Source of the DNA: Meghimatium bilineatum
Taxonomy: Eukaryota; Mollusca; Gastropoda; Stylommatophora; Philomycidae
Assembly (NCBI GenBank): GCA_034231615.1
Contig: CM067298.1
Location: 804,834-868,833, forward strand
DNA length: 64,000 nt
Direction of reading: 5' to 3'
The position numbers and the translations under genes are program-made. Every line of letters begins with the position of its first letter. Position 1 is the stretch's first letter. Positions 1 through 13,200 of this stretch are shown piece after piece. Below the pieces are notes generated by a model. The model ran no database searches. It saw only the letters and a program-made list of their open reading frames with translations, and had not been told where the DNA came from.

Positions 1-237
1 TCAATAAGTTACAGTCTGTCACAGATGTCAATAAGTTACAGTCTGTCACAGATGTCAATAAGTTACAGTCTGTCACAGATATCAATAAGTTACAGTCTGT
101 CACAGATGTCAATAAGTTACAGTCTGTCACAGATGTCAATAAGTTACAGTCTGTCACAGATATCAATAAGTTACAGTCTGTCACAGATGTCAATAAGTTA
201 CAGTCTGTCACAGATGTCAATAAGTTACAGTCTGTTG
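1..237. repeat. 27-bp minisatellite
   Basis: Nearly nine head-to-tail copies of a 27-bp unit (core caataagttacagtctgtca) run from the left edge to about 237. Because 27 is a multiple of three it reads as a 9-residue peptide repeat, so the open frame at 25-474 is a by-product. Variation is limited to ATG/ATA at one position. The array is probably cut by the window edge. Confidence 0.95.
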
Positions 238-269
238 TCTGTATGTGTGATATCCATTGAAATGTGGAT

Positions 270-369
270 ATCCATCCATCCATCCATCCATCCACCCATC
301 CACCCACCCACCCAATCAATCCACCAATCTATCCATCCATCCATCCATCCATCCATCCATCTATCTATA
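270..369. repeat. (CATC)n microsatellite
   Basis: Imperfect tetranucleotide run of tccatcc units with CACC and CAAT interruptions. It directly follows the 27-bp array. Confidence 0.9.
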
Positions 370-516
370 TGCTGCGGCCCTTGTTTGCCTTGCGTCATCA
401 GCGGTGGAGGAGTTCTCTTGAGATGGCCTTCTTGTGTGCTGTTTGTAAGCTTGTTATCTGTGTATTCTAAATGAGTTTGATGTGACACTGCTCTTCTCAT
501 CTGGAAGGTAACATCT

Positions 517-540
517 GTTGGTTGGTTGGTTGGTTGGTTG
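517..540. repeat. (GGTT)n microsatellite
   Basis: Six copies of the tetranucleotide ttgg/ggtt sit just before the 3' end of the LINE family A element. This may be the tail or target of that insertion. Confidence 0.8.
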
Positions 541-561
541 CTGATCCAGCGGTCCATGGGC

Positions 562-1847
562 TCATGCCCTTTGACCCAATGCCATTGTGTGATATATGCA
601 TGTGTTTGTGAGTTGTTGTTTTGTTCCATATAATGTGTTCCATTTATCTCGCCCTGGAGGGAGAAGCATTTTGCTGATGTCATCCAGCGCTGGACATTCA
701 AAAAAGTGGTGGTCAACAGTTTCATACGGATGAGTGCACAGCCGGCACCCTGGAGTGTGTTGTGGTTGTATTCTGTTCAGGTGATTGTTAGGCTGTACAT
801 GTTGTGTGCGCAGTCGGAATATGATACTCTGGTCTTTTCTTTCCAGGAGGTAGATATTGTCTTTAGGATTTGGGCTGGTCATATATTTATAGATTTCCCT
901 CCCAGTGTTTCCCATGGCTCATCTGTTCATCCAATTTTCTTTGTTCACAGATTTCAGAATCATTTAAACTGTGTGCATTGTTGTGTCTGTATAAGGCTGT
1001 TCTTGTTGTGCTCCCCTCTTTGCTAGTCTGTCTGCCTTATCATTACCAGGTGTGTTTGAGTGGCCAGGAATCCACTGCATAACAATGTTGACATCATAAG
1101 ATGTGAGCAGCTGGTTTGCATGGTGGTATATTTCAGCTAGCTGGGGTTTACAATGTCCATCACATTCCATTGCTTGGAGAGCAGACATAGAGTCTGTAAA
1201 AATAGCAATGTTTTGGACTTTTGATGGGAAGGCATCAAATATGGTCTTCAGGTGGTACAAGGCAATTTCTAGTGCTGTTATTTCAGCTTCATAGTTAGAA
1301 CATATCTCCCCACAGGCATCAAACAACTCATCAGATGTTTTGTCTGGATATTCTATATAGACACCATAACCTGCTTTGATGATGGTGGCTTTGAAGGCAG
1401 ACCCATCAGTATAGACATGAATCCAATGTTCTGGGTAGGTGTCTATTGTTTTCTGTGTTTTTTCATAAGACTTACTGGGTCGAAACATTTCATTGCATTA
1501 TCTCTTAACTGTGTTTTTATTTCCGGCAATTTAAAGCCTGCGTGTGGTGGTAAACAATTTTCTACTCTTTGCAGTTCTTGTCTCTTGTCTGGAAGGTGAT
1601 AACTGTCTTTTATTTCATTGACATGGCTCAGGACTGACTTTTGTTTTATTCTGTGGTTTGGTTCCCAGTTTTCTACAAGTTGTTTATTTGGGTGGTCTTT
1701 GTTCATTCTTTTGCTTCTTTCATAAGCCTCCATTGCTGCCATATCTCTCTGCATCTCAAGGGGTTCTACATTCGTATGTATTTCACATGCAGCCGTTGGT
1801 GTAGATCTTATTGCTCCACTAATAAGACGTAGGGCATTGTTCTGCAC
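562..1847 (-). pseudogene. RT tail, RNase H and C-terminal Cys motif of LINE family A
   Basis: Three minus-strand frames follow each other. Positions 1443-1847 hold the RT thumb/connection (QNNALRLISGAIRSTP). Positions 964-1488 hold an RNase H with the four acidic positions visible (VYTDGSA, YEAEITALE, FTDSMSALQ, GNDKADRLA). Positions 562-915 hold a C-terminal segment with a CxLC..H..C pattern ([18 protein letters not shown]). Frameshifts near 1,480 and 940 separate them. The sequence between 1848 and 2013 is in another frame and continues the thumb. RNase H here would remove the RNA strand during second-strand synthesis. Confidence 0.8.
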
Positions 1848-2013
1848 TATGTCTAGAGATTCTACATTTGTCTTGGAACATGTTGTGAGGAGTGCACTGT
1901 TATATTCTAAAGCAGAACGTATGTAACCAAGGTATAGTCCTCTAAGATTATCCTTGTCTGATCCCCAAGATGTGCCAGTGAGTCTTTTCAGTAGTTGTAA
2001 CTGTTTAAGTGCT

Positions 2014-2898
2014 TTATTTTTGATATTCTACATGCTTCTTGAGGGTGAGCTGTCGATCAAGCGTGATTCCAAGATATGTGGGGTGTTCTTCTCTTGGCAA
2101 TTTCTGTGTATCCAACCATAGATTGATATTTTCTTTGGCTACTTTATGACTTTTGGTAAAGATGTTATAGACAATTTTCTCACAGTTTATATTTAGTTTC
2201 CATGTTTGACAGTGCTCGTGTAGTCTTCTTAAATCTCCATTAAATTTTTTGGAAGCACTTTCAACATTCTCATGGCTCTGCCATATTGTTAAGTCATCAG
2301 CATATAGTGCTTTTTCAGCTTTGATATGTTTGGCAAGGTCATTGACGTAAATGAGAAAGAGGGTGCAGCTTAAAGCAGAACCCTGTGGTAAGCCTTCCTC
2401 TAGAACTTCTTTAGGTGAGCCAGAGGTTTGGACTTTTTCTTGCTGCTTCAGTAGGTACAGACGCTTCTTGTCAGCCTCGGACAGCTTCCCTACTCTGTTC
2501 ACACTGGCAAAACAGTGGTTACAGTGTTCTGCCTTTTTCTGATCTGTGGTGATTGTTCTGTTTCCATCGATCACAGGTTTATCGTTTGTTCTTCTTCTTT
2601 TTCCAGACAAATTATTGATCAGCCCCCAGGCCTTTCGGCCATTTTTCCTTAGATCTAAATTTGCGCATGTTTTTGCCCATTTATCATGTTTGACCTTCTT
2701 CACTATTAGTTTTACTTTGGCACATGTTTTATTGTACAGGATTTTTGCTTCTTGTGAAGGTGAGATCTCAAGGGCTTCTCTTGTTTTTTTTCTATTGAGG
2801 ATTCCAGCTTGCATTTCTTTGTTGTAGAATGGTTTGTATGATTTCCTACTGCCCCTTGGGATGCTTTGTGATGCTGAATTGAGGATAGCTTTTGTCAC
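2014..2898 (-). pseudogene. Reverse transcriptase of LINE family A with internal deletion
   Basis: This 294-codon minus-strand frame starts with the linker that precedes LINE RT domains (SIPRGSRKSYKPFYN) and ends with RT motifs: LPQGSALSCTLFLIYVNDL, the YADD catalytic box (KALYADDLTIW) and YLGITLDRQLTLKKH. Around position 2,410 the linker passes directly into the LPQG motif. The fingers and first palm aspartate, over 200 residues in the family B copy, are absent. The deletion kept the frame. The catalytic aspartate pair survives but the enzyme cannot be functional. Confidence 0.8.
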
Positions 2899-2957
2899 CT
2901 CTGCAGGAAATGTTTCTGCTTTTTATGTTATTGCTTTTGATTTTACCTAGCAGGAAA

Positions 2958-3927
2958 TCAGATGTTTCTTGGAATAGTTTCCAATCTGCCTTGCCAAAAT
3001 TCCAGCGAAGTGTTCTGTTTGAAATATGTTGTGTTGGGTGTAGTTATGGTGGTGAGGATTGGTCTGTGGTCACTTCCAATGTCATCAAGTATTTCTAGAG
3101 AGCAAGAGTTTATTATATCAGATGAACAGATAGTCAAGTCAGGTCGACTGAGAGATAGATGGCTCCTGTGCAAAAGTGTTGGTACAGACTGTATCTTGAA
3201 GGACAGACAGGTTTGTTGTTTCACAGAGTTCTTCTATATATCTTCCTGTCTTATTGTGATTCTGGTAACCCCAATGGGGTGAGTGACCATTAAAGTCACC
3301 AGCAAGTATTGTTTTGAAGAATTGTGTTGAATGGATGTCCGTTAAATTGCATGTTGTCTGAGGTGGGCTGTATATGTTGTAGATTGTGTATTTTCCTCCA
3401 GTGTGCCAGATGGTCACCTTATGCATGTCTGTGGGATTGGCTGTTAGTTGGGTGACTTGTCCCTGAATGTCATTCCTGATATAAGTAATTATGCCACGGC
3501 AGTTGGTACACTTACAGGCATAGCTGGTATATCCTGACAGATATGGGTCAGTGTCTTTGTGTATAGTCTCCTGTAAGAGGGCCACATGTATCTTATGAGC
3601 ATGTAATAAATTAGCGAGCTCTAGTGTTTTGTTTCTTATTCCACAGATGTTCATTTGTAGAATATTAAGTGAAGACTTTGTTTTATGAAAATCTTGGCTC
3701 TGCTGGTTCTTCCTCCAAGGTATTCTGGGTTTAATGTTTTGGTGCTTGTGCAGGTGTTGTTGCTGTGTTGTGTATTGTGCATGTCTGTGTTTGTGCTGAT
3801 GTTTTGGATGCATTCCAGTAGTTAATTTCTCAGCCAGAACAGCCTGGTTACCCATTGCCTGCCGTGGACCTTGATAACCGAGGTGATGTCCGATCTCATT
3901 TGTAATTAGTATGTTTTGTACTGGCAT
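2958..3927 (-). pseudogene. Endonuclease domain of LINE family A
   Basis: Two overlapping minus-strand frames (3139-3927, then 2958-3224) make one APE-like endonuclease split by a frameshift near 3.2 kb. Visible signatures in order are LNILQMNICGIRNK (catalytic Asn), HVALLQETIHK (catalytic Glu), ILAGDFNGHSPHWG (Asp/Asn pair), RPDLTICSS (Asp) and IGSDHRPIL (terminal Asp-His). In an intact element this domain nicks target DNA to prime reverse transcription. The first 90 or so residues are His/Gln-rich and carry no recognised domain. Confidence 0.8.
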
Positions 3928-4360
3928 TATATTGCTGGGGAGTCTGTGGATTTTCGTCCCACCCCGGGCCAGAGCCAGAGAAAAACTATCACACTACTAG
4001 GAATGTAGGTTTCAACCTATGAACTGCTCCGAGCCACTGCAGCCAAGATAGGGTTCACTGTGCTCATTCCCCGCCACCAATTGACTACTGGTTATGCCGA
4101 ACTTCTCTATTGTTCCAGGCATGCAACCTTACGTTCAAGTCAAAAGGATCGTCTCGTCCTGATTCAGTGTGCCTCTATGATGGGCCTCAGCCATAGGAAA
4201 AACAGTGCTGTCAGTTTCCTCCTCCCCACTGCTGTGCAGCAAATCTCTAGCTCTCTCCCAACCACAGAGGGTGCATACATAAACAAATAAAGAAAAAGAA
4301 AACAACATGGCATAAAATACATTGTAACAAAAAATTAAAAGTATCGGAGGAATAATTGTA

Positions 4361-4420
4361 TAGATGACATGCCATGAAGCTTCTATAATAGATAACCTCA
4401 ATATAATGGCATGTCATCTA
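4361..4420. repeat. Perfect 15-bp inverted repeat
   Basis: tagatgacatgccat at 4361-4375 is exactly complementary to 4406-4420, with a 30-bp spacer. It could fold as a hairpin or mark a small palindromic element. No function can be assigned. Confidence 0.7.
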
Positions 4421-4513
4421 CTTAGGTTTTTCTGTTGCATGGGTGGTTTGTCTAATGGGCCATTGGTGAGACCCACAGACGCAAACCATGCGTATAACAT
4501 CTGTTAAAACAGA

Positions 4514-4700
4514 GAATCTAAAGAACTTGTATCTTCAATGTTAAACTTATCTGCCTGTTTTATATAAGATTCTAAAGAACTTGTATCTTCAATGTTAAAC
4601 TTATCTGCCTGTTTTATGTAAGATTCTAAAGAACTTGTATCTCCAATGTTAAACTTATCTGCATGTTTTATTGTAGATTCTCACGCACTTGAATCTTCAG
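4514..4700. repeat. 54-bp tandem repeat (3.5 copies)
   Basis: gattctaaagaacttgtatc recurs at 4514, 4568, 4622 and, diverged, at 4676. The spacing is exactly 54 bp. Confidence 0.85.
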
Positions 4701-4881
4701 TTAAACATGTTTGTTTTATGTAAGAAAGAACAGATATTCCCAGATAATGAAGCAATTTATAACAGATTAAACAGTACAGAATAATGATTAATGTTGTCAT
4801 CTTGAATGTTGAGTTAGATTAAAAAATATCACATACTAATTTAACACAATATTATGTAAGCGCAAGAGAATCATATCTCAC

Positions 4882-5098
4882 ATCAATAGCCTTCTTCAGA
4901 TCTGACATCGCTTCAGCAGTGTCACTTAAGACAGATGTCTTTGATTTTCCCTGGGAAATAGCTTTTACTCCTTTGCCTTTGACAGGTTTTGGAGTGATGT
5001 CTTCCATTGACTTGGCTACATTTAGTATGACAGCTGCACAAGGTCTTATGAGTCCTTGAGCCAGAGCATTACAGATATTCACAAGCATCAGGGTTTCA
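4882..5098 (-). CDS. CFAP46: CFAP46-like gene, exon 12 of this window
   Basis: This 217-nt exon is read as T plus 72 codons. The first base completes the codon GG|T left by exon 11, giving GHSG-ETLMLVNICNALAQG. The acceptor is CTCATAG|TGAAACC and the donor is ATTGAT|GTGAGA. The peptide continues LIRPCAAVILNVAKSMED, a helical stretch like the TPR-type repeats upstream, then a Lys-rich loop (KPVKGKGVKA). The exon ends in phase 0, so the next exon should lie left of 4.88 kb; I saw none before the LINE at 4.3 kb and it is probably outside the window. A minisatellite starts at the acceptor itself. Identity rests on the joined product. Confidence 0.75.
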
Positions 5099-5590
5099 CT
5101 ATGAGTAAACAATCAGAACATTAGAGTTTCACTATGAATAAACAATCAGAACATTAGAGCTTCAATATGAGTAAACAATCAGAACATTAGAAATTCACTA
5201 TGAGTAAACAATCAGAACATTAGAGCTTCAATATGAGTAAACAATCAGAACATTAGAGCTTCAACATGAGTAAACAATCAGAACATTAGAAATTCACTAT
5301 GAGTAAACAATCAGAACATTAGAGCTTCAATATGAGTAAACAATCAGAACATCAGATTTTCACTATGAGTAAACAATCAGAACATTAGCATTTCGTTATG
5401 AATAAATAATCACATTAGTTTCATTATGAGTAAACAATCAGAACATCAGAATTTCACTATGAGCAAAAAAAATCAGAGCATTATAATTTTAATATGAGCA
5501 AACACAGAATATTAGAATTTAACTATGAGCAAACAAACAGAACATTAGAGTTTCACTATGAGAAAACAAACAACATTAGAGTTTGAGGTA
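5085..5590. repeat. 32-bp minisatellite seeded at the exon 12 acceptor
   Basis: About fifteen copies of a roughly 32-bp unit (core gagtaaacaatcagaacatt). The first copy overlaps the 5' edge of exon 12, so each unit carries a version of the acceptor (minus strand GTTTACTCATAG|TGAAA). About half the units keep CATAG; the others read CATAT, CATGT or similar. Copies degrade to the right. Confidence 0.9.
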
Positions 5591-6224
5591 TAAGTAATCA
5601 AAATGTCAGAGGATGTCTGACAAAGTAGAGAGTACTGTAGTAACAAAATAAATAAGCAATAAAATAAAGCAATAAAATATAAAGTACTATAGTTACTGTT
5701 ATAGCTTAACTATCAATATAAAAAAATAATAAATAGCCATAAACAAACACACAAGGACTATCTTCTACATTATGGTCCATCTGGGACCTTTTCCAAGAAG
5801 CACATAAACAAGAAACACACAATTATTACAATATAAATGTGATTATTTGGAGATATCTTTCTCACTGCAAGACATACCAAATAAAGAAGCACATTGAGTA
5901 GATGTCGAATTATGTGCATTCACAATGATTACACACCACTGATGGATAATTATTACACACCACTGACAGACAATGATTACACACCACTGACAGACAGAAA
6001 TTCCAGTAGATTAAAGAAAATGAGATACCAAAAGTGAATAAATTAATAGGTGATAAATCAGATCCAATTAAATCTCAAAGTTAAAGATGAAAAAAGCAAA
6101 CACAGACCACACACATACACAAACTAAATATTGTGAATGTGTAAAATAACATCAGGACAACAGCAGAGTTGGAGGCAATGTCAAAATAAGCAATGTCTAG
6201 AATTGGAGATGGTGGGGGAATTGA
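5591..6224. other. Intronic AT-rich sequence, no gene seen
   Basis: The segment holds A-rich and AATAAA-like tracts. A short triplication of acacaccactga occurs at 5.93-5.99 kb. No coding frame or recognisable transposon was seen. Confidence 0.6.
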
Positions 6225-6395
6225 GGGGAGTGGAAGAAAATATATGAAAACATTTTAAAATGTGAAAAATTTGATACATAAACATAAAATCGGTAGCAAG
6301 AGGGCTACCAATACACAACATCGAGACTATGGACAGGGAAGGAAATGAATAAATGAATAAAGGGGGGGGGCGAGGGAGTTCAGTAGTTGAAAGCA
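6225..6395 (+). repeat. Dispersed repeat, left member of an inverted pair
   Basis: The segment beginning gaagaaaatatatgaaaac and passing through gggctaccaata to a G-run matches, in reverse complement, positions 9185-9335. The two copies face each other across the TA repeats and Tigger element. Divergence is clear by eye, perhaps 25-30%. The family is unknown. Confidence 0.6.
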
Positions 6396-6445
6396 TCTGG
6401 AATAGATGGTGCACTAAACAAAAAAGAATGAAAAAAGTAATGTCG

Positions 6446-9090
<2,645 letters not shown>

Positions 9091-9184
9091 ATACATGTAT
9101 ATATAAACATAATCACATACATTTCCACAACTAAATACATATACATAAACATATGAACATAAAATTTAAAACTGACACATATGT

Positions 9185-9335
9185 ATACGATCAGTCAACT
9201 ACTGATCCCCTCCCTACCCTTTCCTTTCCCTCCCATCATCTCGGCATTCTCTATTGGTAGCCAACTGGTACCAATTTTCTGCATCAAATTTTTGAAATTT
9301 TAAATATTTTCATATATTTTCTCCCCCCCCCCTTT
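9185..9335 (-). repeat. Dispersed repeat, right member of an inverted pair
   Basis: Reverse complement of the 6225-6395 repeat, including the motifs atatatgaaaa and ggctaccaata and a terminal poly-G/C run. Two C-runs (9 or more bases) lie at about 9324-9360; their minus-strand G-runs could favour G-quadruplex or slippage. Confidence 0.6.
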
Positions 9336-9438
9336 TCAAAGTCCACACATCCCCCCCCCCCAAATTCTCAACAGTGCTATTGGGGCACACACACATACCC
9401 TGACAGACACAGTCAACAGATGCTCAACAGACACGTAC

Positions 9439-9651
9439 CCTGAGTGTCCAAATTGATGTAGGCCATCTAATACAGCAGTGAGATGTGGAACAATTTCTGC
9501 ATGTCGGCCCTGACTCAGGATGTGGTTGTTATAGTTCCATATGTAAGTGGCAGCATTAAACACAAGCCAGGCTTCTTCAAGTTGAATACCAATGACCATG
9601 CCACGTAAGAAATTTGATGTTGCTTGATCAGATATCTCTTTAATCCAGGTA
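9439..9651 (-). CDS. CFAP46: CFAP46-like gene, exon 11
   Basis: This 213-nt exon is T + 70 codons + GG. Exon 10 leaves TG, so the junction codon is TGT (Cys): DWDYY-C-TWIKEISDQ. The peptide runs on with EEAWLVFNAATYIWNYNNHI and ends LDGLHQFGHSG. The acceptor is ATAATGTACAG|TACC and the donor TCAGG|GTACGT. The Trp/Tyr-rich EEAWLVFNAATYIWNYNNHI stretch looks like a conserved helical repeat. The 41-bp minisatellite begins within a few bases of the acceptor, so its polypyrimidine/branch region lies in repeat sequence. A second donor-like site, TCAGG|GTATGT, lies 40 nt downstream at 9393-9398. Confidence 0.8.
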
Positions 9652-9653
9652 CT

Positions 9654-10560
9654 GTACATTATAGAACAATAGATCGACATCAGACATTTACACATTCTAT
9701 TATAGAACAATAGATCGACATCAGACATTTACACGTTCTATTATAGAACAATAGATCGGCATCAGACATTTACACGTTCTATTATAGAACAATAGATCGA
9801 CATCAGACATTTACATGTTCTATTATAGAACAATAGATCAACATCAGACATATGCACATTCTATTATAGAACAACAGATCGACATCAGACATTTACACGT
9901 ACTATTATAGAACAATAGATAAACATCAGACATTTATACAGTCCATTATTGAAACAATAGATCGACATCAGACATTTACACGTTCTATTATAGAACAACA
10001 GATCAACATCAGACATTTACACGTACTATTATAGAACAATAGATAAACATCAGACATTTATACAGTCCATTATTGAAACAACAGATCGACATCAGACATT
10101 TACACGTTCTATTATAGAACAACAGATCGACATCAGACATTTACACATACTATTATAGAACAACAGATCGACATCAGACATTTACACGTTCTATTATAGA
10201 ACAACAGATCAACATCAGACATATGCACATTCTATTATAGAACAACAGATCGACATCAGACATTTACACGTACTATTATAGAACAATAGATAAACATCAG
10301 ACATTTATACAGTCCATTATTGAAACAATAGATCGACATCAGACATTTACACGTTCTATTATAGAACAATAGATCAACATCAGACATTTACACGTTCTAT
10401 TATAGAACAATAGATCAACATCAGACATATGCACATTCTATTATAGAACAACAGATCGACATCAGACATTTACACGTACTATTATAGAACAATAGATAAA
10501 CATCAGGCATTTATACAGTCCATTATTGAAACAACAGATCGACATCAGACATTTATACAT
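9654..10560. repeat. 41-bp minisatellite abutting the exon 11 acceptor
   Basis: About twenty-two copies of a 41-bp unit (core atagatcgacatcagacatt). Unit variants (acgtact, cagtccattattg, atgcacatt) recur in a fixed order, which indicates higher-order repeats. Each unit has a small inverted repeat TTCTA-TTA-TAGAA. The first unit abuts exon 11. Confidence 0.95.
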
Positions 10561-10639
10561 TCTACTTCTCTACGCAATGGAAATAAAAGTTTGAGAATAG
10601 CAATATAATGGCAAACAGAGATGACAACATGACTCCTGT

Positions 10640-11220
10640 TAATATCTGGGTGAATGGACAAAATTAGAAGTTGTTGATGCCTTGAAATATTTCAGATCTT
10701 ACATGAGCAGCAATGGAAGCACTAACAGAAATATAGACTAAATGTGAAATAGGTCTGGCTGCAATGTACACATTAAACACTATATGAAAGAGCCAATAAA
10801 TATCAGCAGCGAAGACAAAACTATATAAATCTGTAATACCTACTACCTTATACGGGTGTGAGACACTATTGCACATACATTATACAGAACTTAAAGCCAG
10901 CGATTATGTCAGAAATAAAATAAATACTCTTGCAGGTCAACAAGAAAATCCCATCTCACATTTTCAATGGTGAAGTATCGCAAACTTCTGGTTTTTATCC
11001 ACTTGATGAGGCATGATTCGCTTTCTAAAACTATCTTACAGGAAATAGTTGAGTGTGGAGGAAGAAAAAGAACTCAAAAGTATGAATTGATAATATTAAA
11101 TACTGGACAGGATTGAGATTATCACACTTAAACAAAGTACTGAGAACAGAGAAGCATTGTGAACATTTTATGGTGGTGTTTCCAGAATGACACAGCTATG
11201 ATCCTGAATGGTTATGGGTT
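10640..11220 (+). mobile_element. LINE 3'-end fragment, decayed
   Basis: Plus-strand frames, shifted several times, read like a LINE RT C-terminus: VDALKYFRSYMSSNGSTNRN (an xxYLGSxxSSxG motif), a broken LLYGCET-like box, and WTGLRLSHLNKVLRTEKHCE near 11.1 kb, the typical terminal block. No intact frame remains. Confidence 0.6.
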
Positions 11221-11227
11221 TAATGAT

Positions 11228-11587
11228 AGCGCTGTAGTGGAGAATTAGTACTTACACAGAACACAGATTTTTGAAAGTTTCACTTGAACACAACATATAC
11301 TATTGATACTGGGTTTATCAGGTGTAAACATGCAAACATACAAATTACAATACACAAGACAATTTCAACATTTCGAACCCATTAATGAAAGACCAAACGG
11401 TTTTTGAAAGACCTAATTGTAAAAGATCGAACGGTTCGATACATTGAAAATGTCCTGTGTATTGTAATTTGTATGTTTTCATGTTTACACCTCATAACTC
11501 ATTAGCGATAGTCCGCTGTGGTAAGTGAAGCTTTCAAAAACCCGTGTTCTACATAAGTACTATTGTTGTTCCGCTTCACGCAGTATT
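11228..11587. mobile_element. Foldback/MITE-like element with ~105-bp inverted arms
   Basis: The arm at about 11247-11366 (starting agtacttacacagaacac and including gtgtaaacatgcaaacat) is repeated in reverse complement at about 11437-11555. The arms are 80-90% similar by eye and the central spacer is about 70 bp. There is no coding capacity. This is the structure of a foldback element or MITE. The outer ends and target duplication are uncertain. Confidence 0.7.
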
Positions 11588-11712
11588 ATCTAATATTGAT
11601 AGAGGAGGATTGCAGAAGAACAATACATAATGAGAAGAAAGTGAAAAAATGTGAGCAAACTGCAGTAGAAAATGTCAACATATGAAGAAGAATTAATTTA
11701 TGATTAAATTAC

Positions 11713-11846
11713 CAATAGTAATCCCAGTCTGAAATTTCCTCTAGATTTTTTAGCTCTTCATCTTTATGGACATTCCTTTTAGCCTCAGGGAATACTGGTC
11801 TATCATTCAGATGGACATTCTCTGACCTCAGTAACTGAATCAAAGC
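11713..11846 (-). CDS. CFAP46: CFAP46-like gene, exon 10
   Basis: This 134-nt exon (44 codons + TG) opens in phase 0 after exon 9, giving INGE-ALIQLLRSENVH. It continues PVFPEAKRNVHKDEELKNLE and ends EISDWDYY. The acceptor is TTATTTCTGCAG|GCTTTG, with a good pyrimidine tract, and the donor is TATTG|GTAATT. The acidic DEELKNLEEISDWD segment is a charged linker between helical repeats. No minisatellite touches this exon. Confidence 0.8.
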
Positions 11847-11974
11847 CTGCAGAAATAAACCTCATAATTACCATACAATGTAAGCTGCATAACGTCAGGT
11901 CTGTTTTCACCACTCTTAAGATAAGTGCACAATCTGATGGTCTTTCTATAGCCATCTCTCGTACTATTTCTTCA

Positions 11975-13200
11975 TTCATTCATTCATTGGTACCATGCCT
12001 TCCAGCATAGATGACCATGTCTCTCCATAGTCTTCTGTTTGTTATACATTTAAATATAGTTTCTGATGATTCTGCATCATGCCAGGTTTTCAAGTCATCC
12101 AACATTTTCTCATGTTGTCTTCCTCTGTCTCTCTTACTCTCAATCTTTCCAGTTGTTACGATGTTCTCCCGCCAACTTCTTCTCATGGCATGACACAGAA
12201 ACTGTGATTGTCGTCTTCTAATACAGTTAATAAGTTCTATATTTGAGTTGACCAGTTGTAGAATTATAGCATTAATCTTTTTAGCTGTCCATGATGTTTT
12301 CAACATTCTTCTATAAAACCACATCTCTGTGGCCTGCAGATGTTTTCTTGCAATATTGTCAATTGTCCATACTTCACTACCATATAACAGGATGGGCTCT
12401 ATATAACATTTTAGTATGTTCTTTCTTACTTCTATTGATAATGAATTATTACACAAGATGTTTCTCATCTTCTGGAATGCTGCTTTTGCCTGTGCTGTTC
12501 GACTTTTATCTCAGTGACGCATTTACCATCTGAAGTAATAATTGTGCCCAAATATTTAAATTTGTCTACTTGTTTAAGAACTGTCCCGCCGACCTTGATA
12601 TTACATTTAGAAGGGTTAGATGTTTTATATGTAACCATTACCTCTGTTTTCTTGGTGTTCAAGTTGAGACCTTTGTTTCCGCTTTCTTCTACTATAGTTG
12701 TAATCAATTGTTGTAGTTCTTTTTCACTCTTTGCTACCAGAACCGTGACATCAGCACATCTCAGGTTATTCACATTATACCAAACAGCAACTATTCCTGG
12801 TATATTTTCTATAGATATAAAAATCATGTCACTCTATAGGTTAAAACAGATCAGGTGATAGCACACACCCTTGTCGGACCCCATGTCTTATTGGATGAAA
12901 TTCCCCTATTTGGTTGTTGATTTTGATTGCTGCTGTTTGTTGCCAATATATGTTCTCTATTATTCTAAGATCTTTACTATCAAAGTTGATATCCTTGAAC
13001 ATACCTGATGATGATTTCCTTATGTTTCACTTTGTCCAATACTTTTGTATAGTCAATGTAGCACAAAAACAGATCTGTCTTTACTTTAATTTATTGCCTC
13101 CTACATGCATCAACTTTTTCATTGCCTCCTATATGACCTGGACAGTAGATTCATGTGCTACTTATCAAGCGAGTGTTGTCAGTTGATACACTCCTTTCTT
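11975..13200 (-). mobile_element. LINE RT 3' half, decayed
   Basis: Minus-strand pieces in order are a palm block FLCYIDYTKVLDKVKHKEII (about 13.0 kb), GVRQGCVLSP (about 12.87 kb), the catalytic box changed to LRCADVTVLVA (YADD has lost its second Asp), KFKYLGTIITSDGKC, then ILLYGSEVWTI and FYRRMLKTSWTAKK. The frame ends in KRDRGRQHEKMLDDLKTWHD and AGRHGTNE (stop at 11980). Open pieces are 12465-12827 and 11980-12468. The element is 5'-truncated and dead. Confidence 0.8.

Larger units (their letters stand above)
545..4290 (-). mobile_element. LINE family A (RNase H-bearing, Jockey-like non-LTR retrotransposon), decayed
   Basis: Read on the minus strand, pieces of one retrotransposon polyprotein follow in the expected order: APE-type endonuclease, reverse transcriptase, RNase H, and a terminal Cys/His motif. 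At least five frame breaks separate the pieces and most of the RT palm is missing, so the copy is dead. Sequence from about 3930 to 4290 is contiguous with the 5' side and is probably untranslated leader; its end is a guess. The domain order and the C-terminal RNase H match LINE family B at 29.4-33.4 kb, but sequence similarity is low, so it is a separate family. Termini and target-site duplication could not be fixed. Confidence 0.8.

Noticed and set aside
9323-9360. C-runs as a defined regulatory G-quadruplex
   Set aside because: Only two long runs are present. They look like slippage-prone homopolymers at the edge of a dispersed repeat.
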